A program made the translations under genes and the position numbers. A stretch of 64,000 nucleotides of DNA from Lineus longissimus. Its lineage: Eukaryota > Nemertea > Pilidiophora > Heteronemertea > Lineidae. Position 1 is the stretch's first letter, and each line of letters begins with the position of its first letter. Location of the stretch: the NCBI RefSeq assembly GCF_910592395.1, contig NC_088323.1, forward strand, positions 14,929,501 to 14,993,500, in the 5' to 3' direction. This document shows positions 39,331-50,964 of this stretch, in pieces. Under the pieces are notes generated by a model. It had not been told where the DNA came from and did no database searches. It saw only the letters and a program-made list of their open reading frames with translations.

Positions 39331-41853
39331 AGGTAGTCCCCTGACAAGGACATGATGTACTGGATGAAGAACACCCTATTCAGGGTGTCTCAAAAGACAG
39401 TAGGTTGTCCCCTGACAAGGACATGATGTACTGAATGAAGAACTCCCTATTCCAGGGTGTCTCTAAAGACAGTAGGTTGACAAGGACATGATGTACTGGA
39501 TAAAGAACTCCCTATTCAGGGTGTTTCGAAAGACAGTAGGATGTCCTCTGACAAGGACATGATGTACTGGATGTGGAACTCCCTATTCAGGGTGTCTCAA
39601 AAGACAGTAGGTTGTCCTCCGACAAGGACATGATGTACTGGATGAAGAACTCCCTATTCAGGGTGTCTCAAAAGACAGTAGGTTGTCCTCCGACAAGGAC
39701 ATGATGTACTGGATGAAGAACTCCCCATTCAGGGTCTCAAAAGACAGTAGGTTGTCCTCCGACAAGGACATGATGTACTGGATGAAGAACTCCCTATTCA
39801 GGGTGTCTCAAAGACAGTAGGTTGTCCTCCAACAAGGACATGATGTGCTGGATGACGAACTCCATATTCAGGGTGTCTCAAAGACAGTAGGTTGTCCTCC
39901 AACAAGGACATGATGTGCTGGATGAAGAACTCCCTATTCAGGGTGTCTCAAAAGACAGTAGGTTGTCCTCCAACAAGGACATGATGTGCTGGATGAAAAA
40001 CTCCCTATTCAGAGTGTTTCAAAGACAGTAGGCTGTCCTCCAACAAGGACATGGTGTACTGGATGAAGAACTCCCCGTTCAGGGTCTCAAAAGACAGTAG
40101 GTTGTCCTCCGACAAGGACATGATGTACTGGATGAAGAACTCCCTATTCAGAGTGTCTCAAAGACATTAGGTTGTCCTCCGACAAGGACATGATGTACTG
40201 GATGAAGAACTCCCTATTCAGAGTGTCTCAAAGACATTAGGTAGTCCCCTGACAAGGACATGATGTACTGGATGAAGAACTCCCTATTCAGGGTGTCTCA
40301 AAAGACAGTAGGTTGTCCCCTGACAAGGACATGATGTACTGAATGAAGAACTCCCTATTCCAGGGTGTCTCTAAAGACAGTAGGTTGACAAGGACATGAT
40401 GTACTGGATAAAGAACTCCCTATTCAGGGTGTTTCGAAAGACAGTAGGATGTCCTCTGACAAGGACATGATGTACTGGATGTGGAACTCCCTATTCAGGG
40501 TGTCTCAAAAGACAGTAGGTTGTCCTCCGACAAGGACATGATGTACTGGATGAAGAACTCCCTATTCAGGGTGTCTCAAAAGACAGTAGGTTGTCCTCCG
40601 ACAAGGACATGATGTACTGGATAAAGAACTCCCCATTCAGGGTCTCAAAAGACAGTAGGTTGTCCTCCGACAAGGACATGATGTACTGGATGAAGAACTC
40701 CCTATTCAGGGTGTCTCAAAGACAGTAGGTTGTCCTCCAACAAGGACATGATGTGCTGGATGACGAACTCCATATTCAGGGTGTCTCAAAGACAGTAGGT
40801 TGTCCTCCAACAAGGACATGATGTGCTGGATGAAGAACTCCCTATTCAGGGTGTCTCAAAAGACAGTAGGTTGTCCTCCAACAAGGACATGATGTGCTGG
40901 ATGAAAAACTCCCTATTCAGAGTGTTTCAAAGACAGTAGGCTGTCCTCCAACAAGGACATGGTGTACTGGATGAAGAACTCCCCGTTCAGGGTCTCAAAA
41001 GACAGTAGGTTGTCCTCCGACAAGGACATGATGTACTGGATGAAGAACTCCCTATTCAGAGTGTCTCAAAGACATTAGGTTGTCCTCCGACAAGGACATG
41101 ATGTACTGGATGAAGAACTCCCTATTCAGGGTGTCTCAAAAGACAGTAGGTTGACCTCCGACAAGGACATGATGTACTGGATGAAGAACTCCCCATTCAG
41201 GGTCTCAAAAGACAGTAGGTTGTCCTCCGACAAGGACATGATGTACTGGATGAAGAACTCCCTATTCAGGGTGTCTCAAAGACAGTAGGTTGTCCTCCAA
41301 CAAGGACATGATGTGCTGGATGAAGAACTCCCTATTCAGGGTGTCTCAAAGACAGTAGGTTGTCCTCCAACAAGGACATGATGTGCTGGATGAAGAACTC
41401 CCTATTCAGGGTGTCTCAAAAGACAGTAGGTTGTCCTCCAACAAGGACATGATGTGCTGGATGAAGAACTCCCTATTCAGAGTGTTTCAAAGACAGTAGG
41501 CTGTCCTCCAACAAGGACATGGTGTACTAGATGAAAAACTCCCCATTCAGGGTCTCAAAAGACAGTAGGTTGTCCTCCGACAAGGACATGATGTACTGGA
41601 TGAAGAACTCCCTATTCAGGGTGTCTCAAAGACAGTAGGTTGTCCTCCAACAAGGACATGATGTACTGGATGAAGAACTCCCTATTCAGGGTGTCTCAAA
41701 AGACAGTAGGTTGTCCTCCAACAAGGACATGATGTGCTGGATGAAGAACTCCCTATTCAGGGTGTCTCAAAGACAGCAGGTTGTCCTCAGACAAGGACAT
41801 GGTGTACTGGATGGAGAACTCCCTATTCAGGGTGTCTCAAAAGACTGTAGGTT
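39331..41853. repeat. 70-bp satellite array, block 3
   Basis: This contains a duplication of 13 monomers. The string beginning aggtagtcccctgacaagg at 39331 recurs at 40239 (about 908 bp later), followed by the same variants (tattccagggtgtctctaaag, ggatgtggaactcc, atgacgaactccat). Confidence 0.95.
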
Positions 41854-42969
41854 TGTGATGAATCCCATGTTTTGTTTTATTTCTTCCCTATATTAATTGC
41901 TGAGTTTATTGTGAGTCAATTGAGCTATGTAATCTAAGATCAGAATCATGTAACCATAACCATGGTCATAATGTTATCCAAGATCATAGTCATGTAATAT
42001 GGAATCAGTTAGAATCAGGAATGAACATTCATGTAGGACTGGACAATAGTGCTGATCAATGACTTAACAATTGTTCCGTCTTGAGACAGTCTTGAGGACA
42101 ACTTTTCATTTAGTTCTAATGTATAATGCCAGGTGGCTCCCCTCATCCCTTTTGGGAAAAACCCGCTTTATGTAGAGAATGTGTTGTGACATTTTTATAG
42201 CGAATAAACGGCCAAAAGCCACGTGAGATCAAATCGTATCTTCGTCTAATGTTCAATGGAACAACAATGACTTGACAATGGCGAGTGGTTGGGTGATCTG
42301 AGGCAAAGGCTTAGGCCTACTGAGTCATGGTTGTTGGTGTGTGCTTTTGGCGAGGACTCAGAAAGACTCCAAGGAAAGCAGTTGGTTATGCTTGCCTTGT
42401 GATTTGAATTGATTGGAGCTCCAGAATCCCTTTTCGGGGAAGCTGTTTATCGAATCCGGACTTTTCGGTTCGGGAATTATGATCGCCTGGCGTTGGTGCC
42501 GAATGTGTCGAATGGAGTCGTCGCTGCAGCTGTGAAACGCACACATATACGTATTCGAATCGGAGCGCCTAAATTCTGTATTCTTATTGGGAACGGATAG
42601 CCTAATTCCGTATTCTCATAATTGCCTCTTAACCCTTTACACCTCTGTGTCGCCATATCTGGGCCCTTACTCGGAACTGGACATTTTCTCAGTTATACTT
42701 GGAATTCATCTTTGGAACTGGACCTTTTTCTCAGTTACCCTGTGAACATTGCCGTGTGAACTTTGCCCTTGTGAACTGAAGGGACTGAACTGAACATTGC
42801 TACATTTTGCTACACGAACTCTCATAACTAATATATGCTTTATTTAAGCAGCTGGCTATATAAATATTGTACATAATTTTCTCTGATAATAAACACTTTG
42901 TTATTTTGATATAGGTGTTCAGCTGTTTTTACAGAGTGGTACCAGTGCCTTCAAAGCCGCTACTTCACA
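41854..42969 (+). mobile_element. Solo LTR, copy 2 (1116 bp)
   Basis: It is nearly identical to copy 1, with the same flanking satellite variants (agactgtaggtt on the left, aggtagtcccc on the right). It ends cttcaca instead of cgtcaca. Confidence 0.88.
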
Positions 42970-43606
42970 AGGTAGTCCCCTGACAAGGACATGATGTACT
43001 GGATGAAGAACTCCCTATTCAGGGAGTCTCAAAAGACAGTAGGTTGTCCTCTGACAAGGACATGATGTACTGGATGAAGAACTCCCCATTCAGGGCATCT
43101 CAAAGACAGTAGGTTGTCCTCTGACAAGGACATGATGTACTGGATGAAGAACTCCCTATTCAGGGTGTCTCAAAAGACAGTAGGTTGTCCTCCGACAAGG
43201 ACATGATGTACTGGATGAAGAACTCCCCATTCAGGGTCTCAAAAGACAGTAGGTTGTCCTCCGACAAGGACATGATGTACTGGATGAAGAACTCCCTATT
43301 CAGGGTGTCTCAAAGACAGTAGGTTGTCCTCCAACAAGGACATGATGTGCTGGATGAAGAACTCCCTATTCAGGGTGTCTCAAAGACAGTAGGTTGTCCT
43401 CCAACAAGGACATGATGTGCTGGATGAAGAACTCCCTATTCAGGGTGTCTCAAAGACAGTAGGTTGTCCTCCAACAAGGACATGATGTGCTGGATGAAGA
43501 ACTCCCTATTCAGGGTGTCTCAAAGACAGCAGGTTGTCCTCAGACAAGGACATGGTGTACTGGATGGAGAACTCCCTATTCAGGGTGTCTCAAAAGACTG
43601 TAGGTT
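42970..43606. repeat. 70-bp satellite array, block 4
   Basis: About nine monomers lie between LTR copies 2 and 3. Together with one LTR they form a repeating unit of about 1.75 kb. Confidence 0.95.
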
Positions 43607-44722
43607 TGTGATGAATCCCATGTTTTGTTTTATTTCTTCCCTATATTAATTGCTGAGTTTATTGTGAGTCAATTGAGCTATGTAATCTAAGATCAGAATC
43701 ATGTAACCATAACCATGGTCATAATGTTATCCAAGATCATAGTCATGTAATATGGAATCAGTTAGAATCAGGAATGAACATTCATGTAGGACTGGACAAT
43801 AGTGCTGATCAATGACTTAACAATTGTTCCGTCTTGAGACAGTCTTGAGGACAACTTTTCATTTAGTTCTAATGTATAATGCCAGGTGGCTCCCCTCATC
43901 CCTTTTGGGAAAAACCCGCTTTATGTAGAGAATGTGTTGTGACATTTTTATAGCGAATAAACGGCCAAAAGCCACGTGAGATCAAATCGTATCTTCGTCT
44001 AATGTTCAATGGAACAACAATGACTTGACAATGGCGAGTGGTTGGGTGATCTGAGGCAAAGGCTTAGGCCTACTGAGTCATGGTTGTTGGTGTGTGCTTT
44101 TGGCGAGGACTCAGAAAGACTCCAAGGAAAGCAGTTGGTTATGCTTGCCTTGTGATTTGAATTGATTGGAGCTCCAGAATCCCTTTTCGGGGAAGCTGTT
44201 TATCGAATCCGGACTTTTCGGTTCGGGAATTATGATCGCCTGGCGTTGGTGCCGAATGTGTCGAATGGAGTCGTCGCTGCAGCTGTGAAACGCACACATA
44301 TACCTATTCGAATCGGAGCGCCTAAATTCTGTATTCTTATTGGGAACGGATAGCCTAATTCCGTATTCTCATAATTGCCTCTTAACCCTTTACACCTCTG
44401 TGTCGCCATATCTGGGCCCTTACTCGGAACTGGACATTTTCTCAGTTATACTTGGAATTCATCTTTGGAACTGGACCTTTTTCTCAGTTACCCTGTGAAC
44501 ATTGCCGTGTGAACTTTGCCCTTGTGAACTGAAGGGACTGAACTGAACATTGCTACATTTTGCTACACGAACTCTCATAACTAATATATGCTTTATTTCA
44601 GCAGCTGGCTATATAAATATTGTACATAATTTTCTCTGATAATAAACACTTTGTTATTTTGATATAGGTGTTCAGCTGTTTTTACAGAGTGGTACCAGTG
44701 CCTTCAAAGCCGCTACTTCACA
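43607..44722 (+). mobile_element. Solo LTR, copy 3 (1116 bp)
   Basis: It is nearly identical to copy 2, sharing its terminal cttcaca and other differences from copy 1. It differs at a few bases, such as acctattcg for acgtattcg. Confidence 0.88.
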
Positions 44723-45710
44723 AGGTAGTCCCCTGACAAGGACATGATGTACTGGATGAAGAACTCCCTATTCAGGGAGTCTCAAAAGACAGTAGGTTGT
44801 CCTCTGACAAGGACATGATGTACTGGATGAAGAACTCCCCATTCAGGGCATCTCAAAGACAGTAGGTTGTCCTCTGACAAGGACATGATGTACTGGATGA
44901 AGAACTCCCTATTCAGGGTGTCTCAAAAGACAGTAGGTTGTCCTCCGACAAGGACATGATGTACTGGATGAAGAACTCCCCATTCAGGGTCTCAAAAGAC
45001 AGTAGGTTGTCCTCCGACAAGGACATGATGTACTGGATGAAGAACTCCCTATTCAGGGTGTCTCAAAGACAGTAGGTTGTCCTCCAACAAGGACATGATG
45101 TGCTGGATGAAGAACTCCCTATTCAGGGTGTCTCAAAGACAGTAGGTTGTCCTCCAACAAGGACATGATGTGCTGGATGAAGAACTCCCTATTCAGGGTG
45201 TCTCAAAGACAGTAGGTTGTCCTCCAACAAGGACATGATGTGCTGGATGAAGAACTCCCTATTCAGGGTGTCTCAAAAGACAGTAGGTTGTCCTCCAACA
45301 AGGACATGATGTGCTGGATGAAGAACTCCCTATTCAGAGTGTTTCGAAGACAGTAGGCTGTCCTCCAACAAGGGCATGGTGTACTGGATGAAGAACTCCC
45401 CATTCAGGGTCTCAAAAGACAGTAGGTTGTCCTCCGACAAGGACATGATGTACTGGATGAAGAACTCCCTATTCAGGGTGTCTCAAAGACAGTAGGTTGT
45501 CCTCCAACAAGGACATGATGTGCTGGATGAAGAACTCCCTATTCAGGGTGTCTCAAAAGACAGTAGGTTGTCCTCCAACAAGGACATGATGTGCTTGATG
45601 AAGAACTCCCTATTCAGGGTGTCTCAAAGACAGCAGGTTGTCCTCAGACAAGGACATGGTGTACTGGATGGAGAACTCCCTATTCAGGGTGTCTCAAAAG
45701 ACTGTAGGTT
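44723..45710. repeat. 70-bp satellite array, block 5
   Basis: About fourteen monomers. The first part repeats block 4 almost exactly and is then extended by extra monomers before the next LTR. Confidence 0.95.
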
Positions 45711-46818
45711 TGTGATGAATCCCATGTTTTGTTTTATTTCTTCCCTATATTAATTGCTGAGTTTATTGTGAGTCAATTGAGCTATGTAATCTAAGATCAG
45801 AATCATGTAACCATAACCATGGTCATAATGTTATCCAAGATCATAGTCATGTAATATGGAATCAGTTAGAATCAGGAATGAACATTCATGTAGGACTGGA
45901 CAATAGTGCTGATCAATGACTTAACAATTGTTCCGTCTTGAGACAGTCTTGAGGACAACTTTTCATTTAGTTCTAATGTATAATGCCAGGTGGCTCCCCT
46001 CATCCCTTTTGGGAAAAACCCGCTTTATGTAGAGAATGTGTTGTGACATTTTTATAGCGAATAAACGGCCAAAAGCCACGTGAGATCAAATCGTATCTTC
46101 GTCTAATGTTCAACGGAACAACAATGACTTGACAATGGCGAGTGGTTGGGTGATCTGAGGCAAAGGCTTAGGCCTACTGAGTCATGGTTGTTGGTGTGTG
46201 CTTTTGGGGAGGACTCAGAAAGACTCCAAGGAAAGCAGTTGGTTATGCTTGCCTTGTGATTTGAATTGATTGGAGCTCCAGAATCCCTTTTCGGGAAGCT
46301 GTTTATCGAATCCGGACTTTTCGGTTCGGGAATTATGATCGCCTGGCGTTGGTGCCGAATGTGTCGAATGGAGTCGTCGCTGCAGCTGTGAAACGCACAC
46401 ATATACCTATTCGAATCGGAGCGCCTAAATTCTGTATTCTTATTGGGAACGGATAGCCTAATTCCGTATTCTCATAATTGCCTCTTAACCCTTTTACACC
46501 TCTGTGTCGCCATATCTGGGCCCTTACTCGGAACTGGACATTTTCTCAGTTATACTTGGAATTCATCTTTGGAACTGGACCTTTTTCTCAGTTACCCTGT
46601 GAACATTGCCGTGTGAACTTTGCCCTTGTGAACTGAAGGGACTGAACTGAACATTGCTACATTTTGCTACACGAACTAATATATGCTTTATTTCAGCAGC
46701 TGGCTATAAAAAATATTGTACATAATTTTCTCTGATAATAAACACTTTGTTATTTTGATATAGGTGTTCAGCTGTTTTTACAGAGAGGTACCAGTGCCTT
46801 AAAAGCCGCTACGTCACA
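45711..46818 (+). mobile_element. Solo LTR, copy 4 (1108 bp)
   Basis: It is similar to copies 2-3, shares acctattcg with copy 3, and has a small deletion near 46675 (the 'ctcataa' motif). Its TATA motif is altered to tataaaaaa. The right flank is aggtaatcccc. Confidence 0.88.
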
Positions 46819-47770
46819 AGGTAATCCCCTGACAAGGACATGATGTACTGGATGAAGAACTCCCTATTCAGGGTGTCTCTAAAGACAGTAGGTTGACAAG
46901 GACATGATGAACTGGATAAAGAACTCCCTATTCAGCGTGTTTCGAAAGACCGTAGGTTGTCCTCTGACAAGGACATGATGTACTGGATGAAGAACTCCCT
47001 ATTCCAGGGTGTCTCTAAAGACAGTAGGTTGACAAGGACATGATGTACTGGATAAAGAACTCCCTATTCAGGGTGTTTCGAAAGACCGTAGGTTGTCCTC
47101 TGACAAGGACATGATGTACTGGATAAAGAACTCCCTATTCAGGGTGTTTCGAAAGACCGTAGGTTGTCCTCTGACAAGGACATGATGTACTGGATAAAGA
47201 ACACCCTATTCAGGGTGTTTCGAAAGACCGTAGGTTGTCCTCTGACAAGGACATGATGTACTGGATGAAGAACTCCCTATTCCAGGGTGTCTCTAAAGAC
47301 AGTAGGTTGACAAGGACATGATGTACTGGATAAAGAACTCCCTATTCAGGGTGTTTCGAAAGACCGTAGGTTGTCCTCTGACAAGGACATGATGTACTGG
47401 ATAAAGAACTCCCTATTCAGGGTGTCTCAAAAGACAGTAGGTTGTCCTCTGACAAGGACATGATGTACTGGATAAAGAAGTCCCTATTCAGGGTGTTTCG
47501 AAAAACAGTAGGTTGTCCTCCGACAAGGACATGATGTACTGGATGTAGAACTCCCTATTCAGGGTGTCTCAAAAGACAGTAGGTTGTCCTCCGACAAGGA
47601 CATGATGTACTGGATAAAGAAGTCCCTATTCAGGGTGTTTCGAAAAACAGTAGGTTGTCCTCCGACAAGGACATGATGTACTGGATGTAGAACTCCCTAT
47701 TCAGGCTGTCACAAAAGACAATAGGTTGTCCTCTAGCAAGGACAAGATTCACTGGATGAAAAACTTCACT
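46819..47770. repeat. 70-bp satellite array, block 6 (right end)
   Basis: Monomers here are more diverged, with repeated variants ggataaagaactcc, gtgtttcgaaagaccgtagg and short units lacking 'gtcctctg'. The last recognisable unit fades out at about 47770. Confidence 0.93.
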
Positions 47771-49120
47771 CATGAAACGAAGGTCTTAGAATCCAAATAT
47801 TGTATGCATTCGATCGACCACACTGATAACACCGTGAAATCGAAGAATCTGATGATAAAAACAGATAACTGAGGAGTGTTATCTTGTTTCAGAAATTTGG
47901 TTTAGTAAGGTTGTTACCTCCGCAATTACTCAACTCGTGGCTTGTTGGGAAATGTTGACAGTATCACCAGTAACCTGTTGGAATGATCCGCAAGCGTAAA
48001 AATTGTAAACCTGAGAGTCGCAAGCAGTTTTAACTCAGGAGGCAGCGCGTAATTCCTCCTAGTTTCCGATTCGAGGTCATCCCTCACAAGAATAATATTT
48101 CCCCATCAAACCGATATCACTGATATAATTATAAGTCGTTTTTGAAGTCTTGTGGATGGAGGCGATCACGAAAACCCCTTTCCCTGCGAATTGCATGCCT
48201 GTGCAGTTTCATGTTGCCAAGCCAACATCAACAAACTCCATCTCCGATGAGAGCTGTGCTCAAAATGAACTGAAAGAACCAGTCCACTTAGAGTTAAGAC
48301 TGCCCCGGAGGTGTCTCAAATCTAAGATTCGATTTGAGTGGGCCACCTGACTTAAGCATTGAATGTATATGACTTATTTTAAGTAAGTACCCCACCTAAA
48401 CTTAAGATGCATTTTAGGTGCCCCACTTTGACGTAAGTAGGCCAATACTCTCTCTACACTTGTCATTGAGAGAGACACCCCAGATCTATGCTCTCTCTAC
48501 ACGAGGAATAGAGTTAGATCTACCTTACTCATGTAATGTGGTTAGACATGAAACTAGCTTGAACATAACTTACTTTAGCTATTCAGTCCCTTTACTTTCC
48601 ATCGGTAACTTGTAAAAATTGGGAACTTGTCAAGCTGCTGTTGACAAGCTAGCCCACCATGTATTATTCTGCTGAAGAATGTGTGGGGTCGATTCTGAAA
48701 TCGTTACTAAAACTAGGCGTCGCATTGAAATAGTCTGGCATTCCCCTATATCATATTTTTTGCATTCTGGTCACGCTTGGTTATATATAAAGGATTCTAC
48801 AAAGATTTGTAAGGCTTTGCTGACTTCGGCTCGTGAATATATTACTCTTGACCTAATTCACCATTAAACTTTTTTTGTGTCTTGTCTGTGGTGAATATTC
48901 TGGATTTTCTATTTAAGGCCATGCTACACAACCAGGCCAATTGCTAATATATTTTATAAAGACTAGTAAATGCTTTACTACAGTTTTCTACAGAGATGGC
49001 TAGTGTAAATGTACATGAAGTTTAAAGTAAAGCTAGCATTTACCAGTCTTTTATAAATATCAGCCATTGTCTCTAATAAACCTGTCATCTCTTGTTCCTC
49101 CCTTGATCCCCAGAGCTTAG
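47771..49120. other. Intergenic or intron sequence, no gene recognised
   Basis: The open frames are short and without recognisable family. Earlier exons of the ALDH9-like gene were looked for here and not found. Confidence 0.45.
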
Positions 49121-49124
49121 TCTC

Positions 49125-49336
49125 CACTGATAATCTCCGCTGATAGTCTCCACTGATAGTCTCCACTGATAGTCTCCACTGATATTCTCCACTGATAGTC
49201 TCCACTGATAGTCTCCACTGATAGTCTCCACTGATAGTCTCCACTGATAGTCTCCACTGATAGTCTCCACTGATAGTCTCCACTGATAGTCTCCACTGAT
49301 AGTCTCCACTGATAGTCTCCACTGATAGTCTCCACT
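49125..49336. repeat. 13-bp minisatellite
   Basis: About sixteen units of ctgatagtctcca, all nearly identical. The long open frames on the minus strand (repeating WRLSVETISGDYQ) result from the 13-bp period. Confidence 0.93.
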
Positions 49337-49610
49337 GGGCATGTGGCCAGTCTCTCGGTGTCCCAGAGAGGACAGTTCTGGAGCACATACTCTGGTGTTT
49401 GATCAGATGTATTGTGGTGGATGATAATGATAATAATAGAGAGGTTCAGATTTTGTTTTGAAAAGAAGAGCATGGGGATTTTTTTCTGGCTGATGTCTTC
49501 ACGTGAAATTTATTGTTTTGTATCAATGTTTCTAGGCTGACCAGTCATAAAAGAAAAATGGAAAGATGATTTTATGACTTTTCTGAGTTATCTAAACCTG
49601 TTTTCTTCAG

Positions 49611-49787
49611 GTTTGCTCCAATGGGACCAGAGTATTCGTCGAGCGCAGCATCCGGGACCAATTCTTAGAGAAACTTGGTCGACGTATGAAAGCCATGAAG
49701 GTCGGGGACCCGATGGAGGAAGACACGTTTGTAGGTGCTATGATTTCAAAAGAACAGATGGAGAAGACGTCATCTTATATTGCCGAT
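49611..49787 (+). CDS. ALDH9A1: Single exon of an ALDH9-type aldehyde dehydrogenase
   Basis: The 59 codons lie between TTCTTCAG and [29 protein letters not shown] contains the conserved Cys-Ser-Asn-Gly-Thr-Arg segment. In this family (human ALDH9A1, which oxidises trimethylaminobutyraldehyde in carnitine synthesis) that segment starts one residue after the catalytic-cysteine region G-Q-V-C. It continues with [17 protein letters not shown], matching the GDP(L/M).EDT..G..I motif. The donor is weak, so the exon end is less certain. Upstream and downstream exons were not found within the window, although a functional gene needs about ten more. It may be one exon between very large introns, or a stranded fragment. 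Confidence 0.75.
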
Positions 49788-50134
49788 GTAACATCTGTGG
49801 TTGTTCCCCATGTGTCAGTGTTTCCAAACAATAGGCAGCTAGAGAGACCACGACTTTTCAATAGGGGGATACACAGAAAAACTTGTCAATCAATTTTTGA
49901 GCGTTCCCAAACAATGAGGGGAAACACTCAAAAACAGAAACACTCAAAAACATTACACCGGTGCTAAAGAAGAGGTGAGAATCATAACAACATCTTAAAG
50001 AGGGCGCTGTTCGTAATTACCGGTGGTCCAGGAAAATAGAAATGCAGTTATGCACAATGCTGTAGTGCAGTTATTATGAATTGGTGTTTGCTGTAACTTG
50101 GTTATGTAGTATTTGTATATATATTTAGGACGTA

Positions 50135-50499
50135 CAGTGGAACCTCTGTTAGCGGACACCTCTCTATTAGGGACATCCTCTCTATTAAGGACACTAGTTT
50201 TGGTCCCCAAGTTGGTTGTTTCCATTCAATTTGACCTCTCTAATCAGGACGCCTCTCTATTAAGGACATCCTCTCTATTAAGGACACTAGTTTTGGTCCC
50301 CAAGTTGGTTGTTTCCATTCAATTTGACCTCTCTAATCAGGACGCCTCTCTATTAAGGACAACCTCTCTATTAAGGACACTAGTTTTGGTCCCCAAGTTG
50401 GTTGTTTCCATTCTATTTGACCTCTCTAATCAGGACACCTCTCTATTAAGGACATCACTTGTCAGTCCCGAGGGTGTCCTTAATAGAGAGGTTCTGCTG
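50135..50499. mobile_element. Foldback MITE, family M (copy 8, internally tripled)
   Basis: It runs from cagtggaacctctgttag to gagaggttctgctg, flanked by TA. The 110-bp sub-unit (tctattaaggacactag ... tgacctctctaatcagg) is present about three times. Confidence 0.85.
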
Positions 50500-50589
50500 T
50501 ATTGACACAATTGGAGATTATTATTTTCAATTAAAAATTTCGAATTTTTGAACGAATGGAACTAGGTGGTCTTCGGGTGACTGCTGTGA

Positions 50590-50960
50590 ACCGTGAGGTG
50601 CTGTCCGAATGGTGTAGTGGAAACGTCAGGGCTTGTCACCTCTGAGGTTGTGGGTTTGAGTCCCAGTGGGTCCCAGTACATTCATGTGATAGAGGGAGTG
50701 ACTCTCTTCTTTGGCGTAGCTTTCCTCTCTAGGTAATTGAACACTTCCGTCAGAATCTTGAACTCGATCCGGGCTCCTACATGGTACTGCAAGTTGTTAT
50801 TTTTCTACATGTGTAATCTTTCTCGGGGGCTAAAGTCTATTGCGGAGGGGAAATTGTTCAGCCCTCGCCATTGTTGAAGGGGAACTTCATCACGCCGAGT
50901 CTATAGCCTGGTACGGCTATCTGTCCCTGATGCTCAGATCATAGACTTCGGCGGACATTA
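50590..50960 (+). mobile_element. tRNA-derived SINE-like element
   Basis: A tRNA-like head has gaatggtgtagtggaaacg (A-box-like) and gtgggtttgagtccc (B box). It is followed by about 250 bases without repeats or coding capacity, ending near the 59-bp array. Confidence 0.5.
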
Positions 50961-50964
50961 TTAG

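Noticed and set aside
38720-46402. Recurrent 61-99 codon frames in the 1.1-kb units
   Set aside because: They are carried along with the LTR copies on both strands and lack domain features; the small deletion in copy 4 shifts them without consequence.
27741-47770. CRISPR-like array (regular repeats of constant period)
   Set aside because: Monomers are contiguous 70-mers without unique spacers, in an intron-bearing animal genome; it is a satellite.
49000-49473. Repetitive protein WRLSVETISGDYQ on the minus strand
   Set aside because: It is a product of the 13-bp period (39 nt equals 13 codons in each frame); all three minus frames are open.
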